This document shows positions 18,072 through 26,959 of a stretch of DNA of 64,000 nt, one piece after another. The DNA comes from Treponema primitia ZAS-2 (GTDB lineage: Bacteria; Spirochaetota; Spirochaetia; Treponematales; Breznakiellaceae): assembly GCF_000214375.1 (NCBI RefSeq), contig NC_015578.1, positions 3,348,001 to 3,412,000 of the forward strand, written 5' to 3'. Position numbers and translations under genes: made by a program. Position 1 is the first letter of the stretch; each line of letters opens with the position of its first letter. Below the pieces are notes generated by a model that was not told where the DNA came from, ran no database searches, and saw only the letters and a program-made list of their open reading frames with translations.

Positions 18072-19730
18072 GTGTTCCTGCTGGCATTCGGTTTAATAGG
18101 CTGTGAAAACCCTGAGGAGAATACCCCCACGCTACCGCTGCTGCTGCTGCCGGACACCACCGCCCCCGTGTTAAGCGCAGGAATAGTGATGAGTTATCAG
18201 CCTACCCCGGCAGGAATCACTGCTATCCTGCTATTTACTTCCGACGGATTAGGAACCTGCTACTATGTAGTACAGGGCGCAAGCGAAGACGAACCTGCTA
18301 AGGAAGTGATAGCAAGTACCGACGCCTATTACACCGACTACGTTATTGCACCAGGGCCAAGGCAATTCAAGATTTATATAACCGGCCTTACCCCAGGCAA
18401 CCAGTACAAAGCTTACATCGTCGTAAAAGATCCGGCAGGCAATATTTCGGATGTATTGACCATTGCCATTACCGGAAATCCCATTACCGAAGCCATCGCA
18501 GGCAAAACCGGATTGGGAAACTCGGTAGACCCCTATGTGGTCACCGTAACCGGGATGGATCTTTCCACCGATCTGGACGATATCTTATCCGGCATCACCG
18601 CCGGCATATCCTGGGGACCCATCATGCTGGACCTTTCGGCCTGCAGCGGCGAAAGCATCCCCAAGCCACATATATCGAATGAGGACCTAGCCCGCTTTGT
18701 CTCCATTACCCTGCCCGCCACGGTAACTACCATTACTTATAAAGACGGTTATTTAGGGGGTGCGTTTGCCTACTTTACCAGCCTCAAAAACATCAGCGCC
18801 CCTGGTGTAACTACGGTGAACCACTCTGCATTCGCCAAGTGCACCAGCCTTGTAACGGTGGACCTCCCCGCAGCGAAAACTTTCGGCAATAATGTATTCT
18901 ATGGCTGTACCAGCCTTAAAACGGTGACCCTCCCCGCAGCGAAAACCTTCAGCGATGACGTATTCTACGGCTGCACTAGCCTTGAAACGGTGAACCTCCC
19001 CACAGCGGAGACCTTCGGCAATAATGTACTCTACGGCTGCACTAGCCTTGAAACGGTGAACCTCCTCACAGCGGAGACCTTCGGCGATGACGTATTCTAC
19101 GGCTGCACTAGCCTTGAAACGGTGAACCTCCCCACAGCGGAGACCTTCGGCAATTATGTATTCATTGGCTGCACTAGCCTTGAAACGGTGAACCTCCCCG
19201 CAGCGGAGACCTTCGGCGGCGGGACATTCAGCGGATGCCACAGCCTTGTAACGGTGAACCGCCCCGCAGCGGAGACCTTCGGCGGCGGGACATTCTACTG
19301 GTGCACCAGCCTTGCAACAGTAAACCTCCCCGCAGCGAAAACCTTCGGCAGCGGGACATTCAGCGGATACGACATCCTTGTAACGGTGAACCTCCCCGCA
19401 GCGAAAACCTTCGGCGACCAGACATTCTACAACTGCGACAGCCTTGCAACGGCGAACCTCCCCGCAGCGAAAACTTTCGGCGACCAGACATTCCGCCACT
19501 GCACCAGCCTTGAAACGGTGACCCTGGGCGCTACCCCAACCCCTTCTTTTGGGCTGGATACTTTCTCTGACGTACTCATAAGTCCACCCAACATCGTCAC
19601 GGTGAAGGTCCCCGGCGGAAGTACCAATACCAGCTATAACGATGCTTGGAAGGATGCCTTTAGGGGCAAGGGCACATTCGACAGCGGGGAAGTTAATGAC
19701 TGCATTATAGTAATCGTAGCCGCGCTGTAG
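18072..19730 (+). CDS. BspA-type leucine-rich repeat surface lipoprotein
   Basis: The product has a lipobox LIGC close to its N-terminus, a beta-rich region (about residues 30-140) with a fibronectin-like feel (LTPGNQYKAYIVVKDPAGN), and then ten 22-residue repeats of the type CTSLETVNLPAAKTFGxxxFyG plus degenerate ones at each end, i.e. LRR_5/BspA repeats. These proteins are surface-exposed and often bind host or bacterial ligands. The true start is unclear: the frame is open from 18027, GTG 18072 is the first usual start codon but leaves only ten residues before the Cys, while CTG 18042 would give a complete lipoprotein signal (MFRSILILG...). No ATG or clear ribosome site exists here. Probably phase-variable through the upstream C tract. 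Confidence 0.8.
   Translation: MFLLAFGLIGCENPEENTPTLPLLLLPDTTAPVLSAGIVMSYQPTPAGITAILLFTSDGLGTCYYVVQGASEDEPAKEVIASTDAYYTDYVIAPGPRQFKIYITGLTPGNQYKAYIVVKDPAGNISDVLTIAITGNPITEAIAGKTGLGNSVDPYVVTVTGMDLSTDLDDILSGITAGISWGPIMLDLSACSGESIPKPHISNEDLARFVSITLPATVTTITYKDGYLGGAFAYFTSLKNISAPGVTTVNHSAFAKCTSLVTVDLPAAKTFGNNVFYGCTSLKTVTLPAAKTFSDDVFYGCTSLETVNLPTAETFGNNVLYGCTSLETVNLLTAETFGDDVFYGCTSLETVNLPTAETFGNYVFIGCTSLETVNLPAAETFGGGTFSGCHSLVTVNRPAAETFGGGTFYWCTSLATVNLPAAKTFGSGTFSGYDILVTVNLPAAKTFGDQTFYNCDSLATANLPAAKTFGDQTFRHCTSLETVTLGATPTPSFGLDTFSDVLISPPNIVTVKVPGGSTNTSYNDAWKDAFRGKGTFDSGEVNDCIIVIVAAL
18840..19499 (+). repeat. Ten tandem 66-bp repeats encoding LRR units
   Basis: Units of exactly 66 bases run from 18840 to 19499 with no indels, each coding one 22-residue LRR starting at the Cys-Thr-Ser-Leu position. 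Adjacent units are very similar at DNA level (several share nearly all bases), so copy number can change by recombination. The high similarity also keeps other frames open, producing spurious antisense ORFs. Confidence 0.93.
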
Positions 19731-19805
19731 GCGGCCCCTCGCAGGAAAAATAACTTACCGCAAAAGGTGACTGTCACCTTGCCGGTCACGGGAGGAGCGC
19801 TCCCA

Positions 19806-20381
19806 TCACCAAGCCCTGACTTTAGTTTCCTCAGGGCTAATGACCGTAACCGTATCGCCGGATTGTTCAATTACATAGAGACCCTGTTTAAGGGCGTAGT
19901 CCCGCACATTGTCGGGAAATATGGCCCCCGCAATGCCGCCGTAGAGCTTCCGCGTATCCCCGTGCAAATCCGCCCATTGGCGTAATTTTTCCATCCGTTC
20001 TACATGGTCAAGAATATCGCGAATATTAGGCTGAGTTTTAATTTCCACCGCCATCGCGCAGTCTCCATTTTCCAGGAACACATCAACTTCGGTAAAAATT
20101 TGATGGGTACGTCCCTGAATAAGCAAATCGGTCGAGGATTTTTCAAAGGTATAGCCGAACTGACGAAATTTTGCGTGCAAGTTGGGGATGAACATGTGTT
20201 CAACCACACTGCCGAATTTCCGCCCCAGATCACCGACAATTTTTTGGGTTGCCTTCTGGGATTCTTTAATCTCCCGGGCCATTTCCTCTCTGGCTTCCTG
20301 AAATTTCCGGTCAGATTCCTGAAACAGAGCCCAGACCTTTTCAAAGCTTAATTCCGGATCATGCTGATATTGTGATTCCAT
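19806..20381 (-). CDS. PD-(D/E)XK-fold protein with coiled-coil N-terminus (DUF3782-like)
   Basis: The 191-residue protein starts with a charged helical segment (about residues 10-55, KFQEAREEMAREIKESQKATQK) and continues as a nuclease-like fold with VDVFLENG then AVEIKT, the D and ExK of a PD-(D/E)XK core. Similar stand-alone proteins are common in spirochaetes and cyanobacteria; their role is unknown. ATG 20381 follows AGGAG; the frame is open to 20450 without a better site. It is flanked on both sides by similar palindromic strings (19766-19778 and 20518-20530). Confidence 0.75.
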   Translation of the reverse strand: MESQYQHDPELSFEKVWALFQESDRKFQEAREEMAREIKESQKATQKIVGDLGRKFGSVVEHMFIPNLHAKFRQFGYTFEKSSTDLLIQGRTHQIFTEVDVFLENGDCAMAVEIKTQPNIRDILDHVERMEKLRQWADLHGDTRKLYGGIAGAIFPDNVRDYALKQGLYVIEQSGDTVTVISPEETKVRAW

Positions 20382-20578
20382 CTCCGCTCTCCTGATCAAA
20401 GTATACCCTACCAGGGGGTCACAGGCCAACGGCCGGACTTCCCCCTGCACCCCCTATAAGGGCACGATCCTGCAAAATGCTTTAATCCCTGGGGAAAAAT
20501 CTTTGAAAAAGGTCCACGGTGTCAGTCACCACCGCAAAAAGCCAGCTTACTAAATACGGCTACTTAAAAGGGCGCCCC

Positions 20579-21064
20579 TCAGCCCCACCCCTGCTCCGCC
20601 TCTTCGATAGCCCGGATAAAATCATCCCGGGACACCCGGTTCGTGAGCAGTTCCCGGAAGGACTCCTGGTGGCAGAAAAAGTTGATCCGCGAAAGGGTAT
20701 GGAGGTGCAGTTTTGCGGAGGCGGAAACCATGAGGATCACCGTATGCACAGGTTTCCCATCCAGGGCGTTCCAGTCCAGGTCCTGCCCGGTATAGGCGAT
20801 GGTTACAAACTGTTCCCCGGGCACGGAAATCAGGGGGTTCCGGGGATGGGGCAGGGCTATGCCGTGACCGATGGCGGTTGGCATCAGGGCTTCCCGCTCA
20901 AGCACCGCCTCCAACAGGGTCGGCGCATCCACCGACCGGGGAAGGGTAAGCCCCCGGATAAGATTGGTCAGCAGTTCCTGGGGATTGCTCCCCGGCACCG
21001 GGGAAAAGCCCCCCCCCCGCTTTATGAGGGCGCTCAGCCCCGGTTCTTCCGTAGTTTCAATCAT
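20579..21064 (-). CDS. PTS EIIA domain protein, PtsN/fructose type
   Basis: This 161-residue cytoplasmic protein has the EIIA(fru/mtl/ntr) core with the phospho-accepting His in GHGIALPHPR. Such proteins take phosphate from HPr-like proteins and usually regulate rather than transport when they stand alone. The start ATG 21064 overlaps the upstream stop as ATGA. A run of ten G in the coding strand (21018-21009) near residue 18 encodes Gly-Gly-Gly and could slip. Stand-alone location beside a pRiA4b ORF-3-like gene suggests a regulatory use. Confidence 0.88.
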   Translation of the reverse strand: MIETTEEPGLSALIKRGGGFSPVPGSNPQELLTNLIRGLTLPRSVDAPTLLEAVLEREALMPTAIGHGIALPHPRNPLISVPGEQFVTIAYTGQDLDWNALDGKPVHTVILMVSASAKLHLHTLSRINFFCHQESFRELLTNRVSRDDFIRAIEEAEQGWG

Positions 21065-23127
21065 AGTTCTATTTTTCCTATTACCGCCGCCAGGCTGCGG
21101 TTACAGCTATTGATATCAAAGGCCTCACTGTCAAAGTCCTTGCCCAATTCCCGGAGCGCCATCTGTCGTTCGGTCTCCGCCCCCTGTTCCAGGGCGGCCA
21201 AATAGCGCCGGAACCGCATGGGCCCGTCGATATATTCAGGGGGCGCCGCTTCCGCCCCGGCAACGCAGCGTATCTGTTCCCCCGGCCCTGGTTCATGCCG
21301 GGAAAGGAGCAGTATCTTCACGGTCCACTTGCCCCCGTATTCGTAGATCAGGGCATTGCCCCCCCGGAGATTCAGTTCCCCCAGGGTCAGCTCCGATGCC
21401 AGCCGCTTTGCCGGAACATGCCGCCTGGGACCGTAGGGGGGCGTCGGTTCTTCAACCGACGGGGGTGGGTCCTGCTCTTCCAGAAAATAGTGGTACCCGG
21501 AGCCGCTGCTCCAGCCGAACAGGGCCTGGATCAGAGCGTGAAGTTCCCCCAACCGACAACTTTCCGGTAGGGCAAGCCGGCGCCACACATCGGTACCTCC
21601 CAGGCTTACTTGGAAGATACGCCACTCGGCGCCACCAGCGGGGGGAAACTTCACCTCGGAAATATTGCTCTGTCGGTAACTGTCCAGGGCATCCTCGATC
21701 AGGTCCTTCATATCCTCATAGGTCTCGATCATGCTGTCCAGGGAATTGTCCATGGCGTCCAGCTCGTCCTCAGGGGGGGATTCATCGGTATCCAGGTCCT
21801 CCATAACCCCGGAAGCATGGCCCTGGATCTGGGAAAGGATGATAAAGGTATGCTTGGGCAGCCAGGATGGGTCCAGATCGCCCTTGCAGAGCCGGGCCGC
21901 CAAATCAATAACCGCAGTATGCAGCTCCCCCATGCGCTGCCGAATGGCCCCTATGGGCGCATCCTTAAAGGGGGAATAGTAATGCCCGATATGCTTCACC
22001 ATACCCACAAGGTATTCTTCAAGGGAGTCCCGGTCCCCTTTGCCCAGGGCTACCGAAGGGGGCACAATCCGTTCAAGAAGAGCGGAAATATCCTTATCCC
22101 GCCGGAACAGGGCGTCCAGTATATAGGACTTCACCACATCTTCCGATACCGGAATCCCGTTCCGGTTCAGGGTTTTCTCTACCAGGTTCAGCTCAAAGGG
22201 GTCCGGGCTGCGATCCGGGGGGTCCATTATCCCTTCCAGGCGCTTCAAATCCGGAATCTCCCGGCCCGCAAACCAGAACCGGGTCTCTATCCCGTAAGGG
22301 GTGGTTTCGATACGGTCCGTCTGCTCATAGAGAAAATCCTCCATAGAGTAAGCGGGCACATCCCGCATCCGCTTGCCCCCGTACCAATAGGCATAGGCAA
22401 TCTGCTCCTCCGTGGACGACCCAGGCCCCAGAAAGTTGAAGGAGTCCTCAAAGCCCCCCTCAGCCGCCTCAAGCCAGGCGTAGAGATCCACCTTGGACCA
22501 CTCGTCCTTCCCCACCCGCTCCAGCTCAAAGGAACCCTCTTTCCAGTCCCGGGTTTTCACCACGAACCGGTCCCCAGGCACAAAGGACAGCTCCCGGTAC
22601 AGGTTCCGCATATCCAGGGTCTGGATGGAAACATCCGGCGGGTCCTCGTAGGGGTCGCTGTTAAAGGCGCTCTCATTGCTCGGATTATCCCTGGCCACAT
22701 ACTGGGGGGCATACTCCTCCCCGAAAATAGTGTAATAAGGGTAAAATTCCTCAGGCTCCCCCTCCAGGGTAGTAAAGGGAATCTGCCGCCCCTTATAAAA
22801 GAAGCTGTACTCCTGGGGCATCAGCATGGGATTGGCAAAGGGTACGCAGCGGTGTCCGGGGATCAGGGTTCCGTTCAGCAGTTCCGACCGGGTCGGGCTG
22901 ATCACAAAGCGCAGGGGCTCAAAGCACCCCCGCCGAGACACCCACCGTTCCGGTCCCAGCTTAAAGGCAATGTTCTGGGAATCAATAAAGGAGGCAATCT
23001 CCTCCCCCAAATGGTCATGCTTGTAAAAAGCAAGCAGCCGGACAAAGCCCGTCACTTCCTCAAGAGTGAAAGGGTCCCGGTTATTTTCGAGAAAATCGTA
23101 GAGCGCATCTTCCTGTTTTTCATTCAT
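21061..23127 (-). CDS. Large protein with C-terminal pRiA4b ORF-3 (PRiA4_ORF3) domain
   Basis: The 688-residue cytoplasmic protein is acidic, with a long N-terminal part I cannot assign (residues 1-500; includes a very acidic helix about 460-500) and a PRiA4_ORF3-like domain at about 515-640 (AEWRIFQVSLGGTDVWRRLALPESCRLGELHALIQALFGW). That domain is often found in mobile-element and uncharacterised proteins. No ribosome site precedes ATG 23127; TATAC-like elements lie close to it, so a very short leader is possible. Coupled to the PtsN gene by a four-base overlap. Confidence 0.75.
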   Translation of the reverse strand: MNEKQEDALYDFLENNRDPFTLEEVTGFVRLLAFYKHDHLGEEIASFIDSQNIAFKLGPERWVSRRGCFEPLRFVISPTRSELLNGTLIPGHRCVPFANPMLMPQEYSFFYKGRQIPFTTLEGEPEEFYPYYTIFGEEYAPQYVARDNPSNESAFNSDPYEDPPDVSIQTLDMRNLYRELSFVPGDRFVVKTRDWKEGSFELERVGKDEWSKVDLYAWLEAAEGGFEDSFNFLGPGSSTEEQIAYAYWYGGKRMRDVPAYSMEDFLYEQTDRIETTPYGIETRFWFAGREIPDLKRLEGIMDPPDRSPDPFELNLVEKTLNRNGIPVSEDVVKSYILDALFRRDKDISALLERIVPPSVALGKGDRDSLEEYLVGMVKHIGHYYSPFKDAPIGAIRQRMGELHTAVIDLAARLCKGDLDPSWLPKHTFIILSQIQGHASGVMEDLDTDESPPEDELDAMDNSLDSMIETYEDMKDLIEDALDSYRQSNISEVKFPPAGGAEWRIFQVSLGGTDVWRRLALPESCRLGELHALIQALFGWSSGSGYHYFLEEQDPPPSVEEPTPPYGPRRHVPAKRLASELTLGELNLRGGNALIYEYGGKWTVKILLLSRHEPGPGEQIRCVAGAEAAPPEYIDGPMRFRRYLAALEQGAETERQMALRELGKDFDSEAFDINSCNRSLAAVIGKIEL

Positions 23128-23170
23128 CTATATGTATACTATGAACCAGAAGGGGCATAATTGGCAAGTC

Positions 23171-26083
23171 TTACAGCCCCCGGATATTCACCAGGTTTGA
23201 GTGCTGGGGGTTTCCTTTAGCCAGGGGCGAAGGGGCCAGGGTGGTAATGGCGTTGATATTCCCCCGTATGTCCGCCCCATCTGCGGCAGGGGTAAACCAG
23301 GCGCCCTGGGACATGGCCAGCACACCCTTCATAATTCCATCCCTGACAGCGGCGCGGATGCGGATGGTTCCCCGGCTGTTCCAAACTTCTACCAGTGCAT
23401 TATCCTCTATGTGCAGTTTTTCTGCGTCCTCAGGGCTGATATACACCGCCGGGGATTCTACTCGGTCCATCAGAATATTATTGTCATGGATAGAATGGGT
23501 CCGCCTTTTGGTATGCCAGCCGGTCAACTGGAAGGGGTATTCCGCAGTCAGGTGATCCTCCGGGCCTTCAAAGCCCGGTATATACCGGGGCAGGGCGGGG
23601 ATCGCCGGATCATGGAAATCCTGGAGCCGCTTTGAGAATATCTCTATCTTTCCCGAAGGCGTCGGAAAGGGGTTTCTTTCAAAATCCTCTCTCTGTTCCC
23701 GGAAGGCGATGAAGTTTGTTTTTTGCTTGTAGAAATACCCGCCCTCTTTTGCAAATTCCGCAAAGGGAGGCAGCTCCTCCTCATAGTTTCTGCACTCTTC
23801 GTACAGCGACTCAAGCCACCCCTCAGCCCTTGTATGGCCTTCGGTAAATTCATCGTAAAGGCCCAACCGTTCCGCAATTTCCGTAAGCCAGTCATACTCA
23901 AAGCGGCTTTCAAAAAGCGGCTTTACTGCGGGGTTACAATAGAGCAGGTAATCACCCTCCCGCCAGGGCCTGGCGATATTCGGGCTTTCCAGGAATGATG
24001 TACCGGGCAGAAGTATATCGGCGAATCGGGCGCTGGGGGTTAAAAAAAGGTCGGACACCACAATAAATTCACATTTTTCAGTATCCCGCAGTATTTCTAC
24101 GGTAGCATTGATGTCCGAATGCTGGTTGATAAGGGTGTTTCCCGCCAGATTCAGTATCATTTTTATGGGCGACTCCAGGAAATCCCTGCCCCGGATATGG
24201 TCCTGCCGGGCGCTCATTTCCCGGCCCCGGCTGACGGCGTCCGTCCATAAAAACGATGGGATGGAAACGCCGCAGGGGTTGACCGGCAGGGGGAAGGACG
24301 GGATATGGAAGCCCGGAATATGCCCGGTCCCTACGGCGCCGCCCCCTTCTACGCCCACGTTTCCGGTCAGGCAGCTCAGCATAGCCAGTGCCCGGACGCC
24401 CTGCTCACCATTACTGTGTCGTTGCATCCCGTACCCGGCTATCAGCGCCGCAGGCTTGCTCAGGGCATAACGGCGTGCCAGGCCTGTGATAAGCGCCTGG
24501 GGAATGCCGATGATTCGCTCCGCCCATTCAGGGGTCTTTTCAAGGCCGTCCTGTTTCCCGAATAGGTAGGATTCGTAACTTTCTCCGGCTGCCGTGCCCG
24601 GAGGCAGGTGGGCCTCGTCAAAGCCCAGGCAGTACCGGTCCATAAACTCCCGGTCCTCAAGTTTTTCAGAAAGTATCACATAGGCCATGGCATCCGCCAG
24701 GGCCCCGTCCGTACCGGGCCTGATGGGTATCCACTCACCATCCAGCAGTTTTATTGTTTCATTATGCCGGGGGTCCACCGCGACAACCGGGATACCTTGT
24801 TTCTTAGCCCGCACCAAATCATCGGTCAGATAGGCGCCGAAACCGCTTTCCTTAGGATTGTGACCCCAGAGTATGATCAGTTTTGATGAACCGAGGAAAT
24901 GGCTGCTGCTGCCGGTAAAGTTGGTGCCGTACACATAGGGGGTAGCGATCGCCGTACAGGCGGTACTGTAGAAATTGTAATGACCCAGGTAGCCCCCATC
25001 CAGGGCAAGGAGCCGTTTCGCCAAATTCTCCGGGTTGGCGGTTCCCTCGGCGCCGCTGCCGGGCATCACATAGCGGGAAGCGGGGCCGTATTCATCCCTG
25101 ATACGCTTCCATTCACCGGTAATGGCGTCTATCGCCTCCTCCCAGCTTATGCGGCGAAATTTACCCTCCCCCCGTTCACCAATACGCTTCATGGGGTAGC
25201 GGATACGCCGGTGGGAAAGAAAAGTTTCATGGTAATGGTGGCCCCGGATGCAGTACTTTATAAAGGGCGTCCTTTCCGAATCAAAGCGGAAGCCCAGTAT
25301 GTTCCCCGCCCTGGTACGGGCCAGAAAACGGCACCTGCTGCCGCAGTTATTGTTCCCGCTGCTGGGGATAAGCCGCTCAGGAAAGGGCAGACTCTTAACC
25401 GCTTCCCTGAAAAAAAGCGCCGCGAATTTATCCGAGTAGGAACGCAGTGATGCTATGCGTTCTCCGGAAGGCGCTTCAATTTCCACACCTATACCGGATT
25501 CCTTCTCAATAACACCGATACCGCTGAGAAATTCCGTCATTGCCCGAAACAGCTCTGTTACCTTAAACCGTTCCCCGTCTGCTCTCTCCAGGGAATCCAG
25601 GGTCTCGACAATATTCCTAAGTAAAAAAACTGTATGCCTGGAAAGAAATTCCCCGCAGTATTCCTCTGCTTCCCTGAGACCGGAACCCGCAAGGCAGGCG
25701 CAGAAGGCAAATTCGACGCCTATATGGTCGCAGACCTGATGAAGTTCGGGCCTTAGTTCAAGGCCCCATGCGGCGTAACATTCCTGCACGGCAAGGGTAT
25801 TCTTATCCAACAGTGTCTGACCGGGGGACCGGAAACTCGATTCCCAGAGCGGTATGTCATACCCCCTGGTATTCTCTACAATGTACCCGTACTCTTCCCG
25901 GTAGTTCTCCCAGGCTCCAGGACCCAATCCGGAAATGTCTTCCAGAAACGAAAGAAGCTGCCGGTGATGCGCCCTATCCCTATAAGATTCCAGCCTTCTC
26001 TTATTGAAGGAATAAGCCTGCTGATCCTGGGAGAACAGCAACAGTTCCGCTGCCATTCTGAACACTTCCGCACGGTAGCGCAT
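23171..26083 (-). CDS. Molybdopterin oxidoreductase fused to N-terminal TorD-like chaperone domain
   Basis: Residues 1-195 match the TorD/DmsD/NarJ chaperone family (YGYIVENTRGYDIPLWESSFRS, then CDHIGVEFAFCACL). Residues 240-970 are a DMSO reductase-type catalytic subunit: CGSRC (C247, C251) and C278 for a 4Fe-4S cluster, HRRIRYPMKRIGERGEGKFRRISWEEAI, a Ser in YSTAC as likely Mo ligand, and a C-terminal molydopterin-binding domain (LTGWHTKRRTHS..., ALVEVWNSRG). The usual first Cys of the cluster motif (position 243) is Gly. No Tat signal exists, so it should be cytoplasmic. No iron-sulphur or membrane subunit gene lies next to it. It follows the DapF-like gene by 11 bases. Confidence 0.88.
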   Translation of the reverse strand: MRYRAEVFRMAAELLLFSQDQQAYSFNKRRLESYRDRAHHRQLLSFLEDISGLGPGAWENYREEYGYIVENTRGYDIPLWESSFRSPGQTLLDKNTLAVQECYAAWGLELRPELHQVCDHIGVEFAFCACLAGSGLREAEEYCGEFLSRHTVFLLRNIVETLDSLERADGERFKVTELFRAMTEFLSGIGVIEKESGIGVEIEAPSGERIASLRSYSDKFAALFFREAVKSLPFPERLIPSSGNNNCGSRCRFLARTRAGNILGFRFDSERTPFIKYCIRGHHYHETFLSHRRIRYPMKRIGERGEGKFRRISWEEAIDAITGEWKRIRDEYGPASRYVMPGSGAEGTANPENLAKRLLALDGGYLGHYNFYSTACTAIATPYVYGTNFTGSSSHFLGSSKLIILWGHNPKESGFGAYLTDDLVRAKKQGIPVVAVDPRHNETIKLLDGEWIPIRPGTDGALADAMAYVILSEKLEDREFMDRYCLGFDEAHLPPGTAAGESYESYLFGKQDGLEKTPEWAERIIGIPQALITGLARRYALSKPAALIAGYGMQRHSNGEQGVRALAMLSCLTGNVGVEGGGAVGTGHIPGFHIPSFPLPVNPCGVSIPSFLWTDAVSRGREMSARQDHIRGRDFLESPIKMILNLAGNTLINQHSDINATVEILRDTEKCEFIVVSDLFLTPSARFADILLPGTSFLESPNIARPWREGDYLLYCNPAVKPLFESRFEYDWLTEIAERLGLYDEFTEGHTRAEGWLESLYEECRNYEEELPPFAEFAKEGGYFYKQKTNFIAFREQREDFERNPFPTPSGKIEIFSKRLQDFHDPAIPALPRYIPGFEGPEDHLTAEYPFQLTGWHTKRRTHSIHDNNILMDRVESPAVYISPEDAEKLHIEDNALVEVWNSRGTIRIRAAVRDGIMKGVLAMSQGAWFTPAADGADIRGNINAITTLAPSPLAKGNPQHSNLVNIRGL

Positions 26084-26094
26084 TGAACCATTCC

Positions 26095-26886
26095 TTAATC
26101 GGGGTAGTACAGTTTTACTGTTCCACCTATAGAGATACCGATCACTGCCCCGCCCTTTCTGATAACCCTGGCCTCAATGATACCCCCAGGCTGGACGATG
26201 GGGATCGCCTCATCGTCTTCCGGTTTTTCCCGGCTCAGCCAGCAGCCCATAGCCGCCGTACCGGACCCGCAGCTTGACTCAAACATCAGGGTGCGGGAGC
26301 CGTAGACATACACCGCAGGCCGCATAAGAGCCGCCGCAGAATCCCAAAACAGCACCCCCAGGGCGCTTTCCCTCTGCCTCTGTCCGGCGAATTTTCGTTC
26401 CACCAGTTCCTTGATGGTATAAAAAACATCCTCGTCCGGTGCAATATCCGGGGCGATAACATGGGTAATCCCTTCAAAAAGATAGATCGGCAAATCTGCC
26501 CCGTTAAACTCCAGGGTTTCCTCTGCCACAGGAGCGGGAATGGTCACCTCCGCCAACCCCGCCCCCGGGTCAACCTGGACAGCCAGGGGGCCGGCGGCCC
26601 CGGAAATCTCAATAAGTACCCGCTGTTTTCCCGTAAGCCCGGTCCTCCGGGCCACATAGAGGCCGAAGCTGCGGGCCGCATTGCCGCAAAATTCGCCCCC
26701 CATCATTTCCAGCCGCCAGGGACGATCGCTCCCCCCGGGCGGAGGAATGACAAAGCCTACCTGTTCGGCGGCCAGAGAAGGGTCGGCCATCAGGGCCTTC
26801 ACCGCTGCCGCCCGGTCCTGCACCTGGTCCAGCACAAAGACGGTGATGTTTTTTGCGGGATCCGCAATTACGATGTCATACTTCAT
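26095..26886 (-). CDS. Diaminopimelate epimerase-like racemase
   Basis: This 263-residue protein has the two-domain DapF fold pattern with both catalytic Cys in context: GGEFCGNAARS (about residue 67) and ESSCGSGTAAMG (about residue 213). The substrate-binding NxDGS segment of true DapF is absent, and the first motif differs from CGNGxRC, so another amino acid may be the substrate; histidine racemases of the CntK type are relatives. It is divergent from an amino acid ABC transporter and upstream of the molybdoenzyme. Start ATG 26886 is the only good choice. Confidence 0.75.
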   Translation of the reverse strand: MKYDIVIADPAKNITVFVLDQVQDRAAAVKALMADPSLAAEQVGFVIPPPGGSDRPWRLEMMGGEFCGNAARSFGLYVARRTGLTGKQRVLIEISGAAGPLAVQVDPGAGLAEVTIPAPVAEETLEFNGADLPIYLFEGITHVIAPDIAPDEDVFYTIKELVERKFAGQRQRESALGVLFWDSAAALMRPAVYVYGSRTLMFESSCGSGTAAMGCWLSREKPEDDEAIPIVQPGGIIEARVIRKGGAVIGISIGGTVKLYYPD

Positions 26887-26959
26887 AGAGACTTTAGTTT
26901 ACATTTTTCCGGAAATAGGGTAAAGTCCGGTAGAACAATCTGTTATTATGGAGGAAACA

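Noticed and set aside
18753-19499. 248-residue minus-strand ORF with repeated residues across the LRR region
   Set aside because: It is the reverse reading of the 66-bp repeats. The repeat period divisible by three keeps all frames open; no start signal or signal peptide.
18840-19499. CRISPR-like regular repeats
   Set aside because: Units are contiguous coding repeats of 66 bases without unique spacers. No cas genes are present.
17935-19730. Direct translational fusion of the leader ORF to the LRR gene by slippage of the C tract
   Set aside because: All three frames after the tract meet stops (18001, 18017, 18024) before the signal peptide, so no tract length gives a fused protein.
21610-23160. 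516-residue + strand ORF opposite the pRiA4b ORF-3 gene
   Set aside because: Antisense shadow of a gene with a clear domain and an ATGA junction to ptsN; no ribosome site or motif of its own.
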